Source of the DNA: Clostridiales bacterium UBA3680
Lineage (GTDB): Bacteria > Bacillota > Clostridia > Lachnospirales > CAG-274
Assembly: GCA_002372875.1 (NCBI GenBank)
Contig: DFJD01000121.1
Coordinates: 6,977-22,251 of the forward strand
Reading direction: 5' to 3'
Length of the DNA stretch: 15,275 nt
The notes below the pieces were generated by a model, which did no database searches, was not told the origin of the DNA, and worked only from the letters and a program-made list of their open reading frames with translations. Both the position numbers and the translations under genes were made by a program. This document shows, one piece after another, positions 15,225 to 15,275 of the stretch; positions within the stretch are counted from its first letter, which is position 1; every line of letters begins with the position of its first letter.

Positions 15225-15275
15225 TCAGCGCTTCCTTAATATTTTATCAAGTATTACAGAAGAAATAGCACCAAT
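15225..15275 (-). CDS. 3' end of an upstream gene of unknown product
   Basis: Only one of the three minus-strand frames stays open from the window edge: 16 codons (IGAISSVILDKILRKR) and a TGA. The last few codons and the stop belong to the MITE end. Removing the MITE gives the ending ...ILDKILN and a TAA 13 bases before the ATP-grasp TTG start. That is the spacing expected inside an operon and supports a real gene. The visible part is too short for a function; it is mildly hydrophobic. Confidence 0.4.
   Translation of the reverse strand: MGAISSVILDKILRKR

Larger units (their letters stand above)
15006..15239. mobile_element. MITE-like non-autonomous element with terminal inverted repeats
   Basis: The left end TTAAGGAACCACTGATTAAT and the reverse complement of the right end, TTAAGGAAGCGCTGATTAAT, match at 17 of these 20 positions, and the match goes on for a few bases. 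The ends lie 234 bases apart and there is no reading frame for a transposase. The interior contains stacked short hairpins. Both ends carry TTAA at the junction, consistent with a TA or TTAA target duplication. Deleting the element and one TTAA copy restores a continuous upstream reading frame ending in TAA just before the ribosome binding site. The transposase family it depends on cannot be named from the sequence. Confidence 0.75.

Noticed and set aside
15006..15239. Promoter for the ATP-grasp operon inside the MITE
   Set aside because: A TTGACA occurs on the minus strand (around 15064-15069) but no acceptable -10 box follows at 16-18 bases, so I do not call it.

Overview
The window comes from a low-GC member of the Firmicutes, most likely a gut clostridium of the Ruminococcaceae/Oscillospiraceae type. 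The basis is the AT-rich composition, strong GGAGG-type ribosome binding sites, TTGACA-N17-TAAAAT promoters, a BspA-type leucine-rich protein ending in a dockerin, and the TelA/YceG pair. Every gene I can support lies on the minus strand, so transcription runs from right to left.

Right part (about 7.46-15.28 kb): one compact operon of six complete genes: two paralogous RimK-type ATP-grasp ligases, a DEDDh 3'-5' exonuclease, a secreted LRR-dockerin protein, a large membrane-anchored YceG-like protein and TelA. Junctions are overlaps or gaps of at most 18 bases. YceG, TelA and ATP-grasp enzymes are parts of the tellurite/stress (Ter) 'biosynthetic module' known from comparative genomics. Here they are joined by a nuclease and, unexpectedly, by an exported surface-type protein. 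This is the most novel part of the window. A 234-bp MITE-like element with terminal inverted repeats sits immediately upstream of the first ribosome binding site. Removing it in silico recreates a tight operon junction with a further upstream gene, of which only the 3' end is visible.

Middle part (about 5.98-7.42 kb): a housekeeping unit, yceD (DUF177)-rpmF (ribosomal protein L32), with a clear promoter and a strong terminator. A beta-class carbonic anhydrase gene lies just beyond that terminator and has no obvious promoter of its own.

Left part (1-5.9 kb): a MarR-family repressor followed by a three-gene efflux cassette: a lipoprotein membrane-fusion protein with a very long coiled coil, an HAE1-like RND pump, and a TolC-family protein that runs off the window. 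The last three are coupled by ATGA overlaps. A double TAAC-N3-GTTA palindrome over the predicted start point of the marR promoter is a convincing autoregulatory operator. A TolC-family protein is puzzling in an organism that otherwise looks single-membraned.

No tRNA, rRNA, CRISPR array or intact insertion sequence was seen. No gene-free stretch exceeds 300 bases. The longest, 14988-15275, holds the MITE and the 3' end of the upstream gene.
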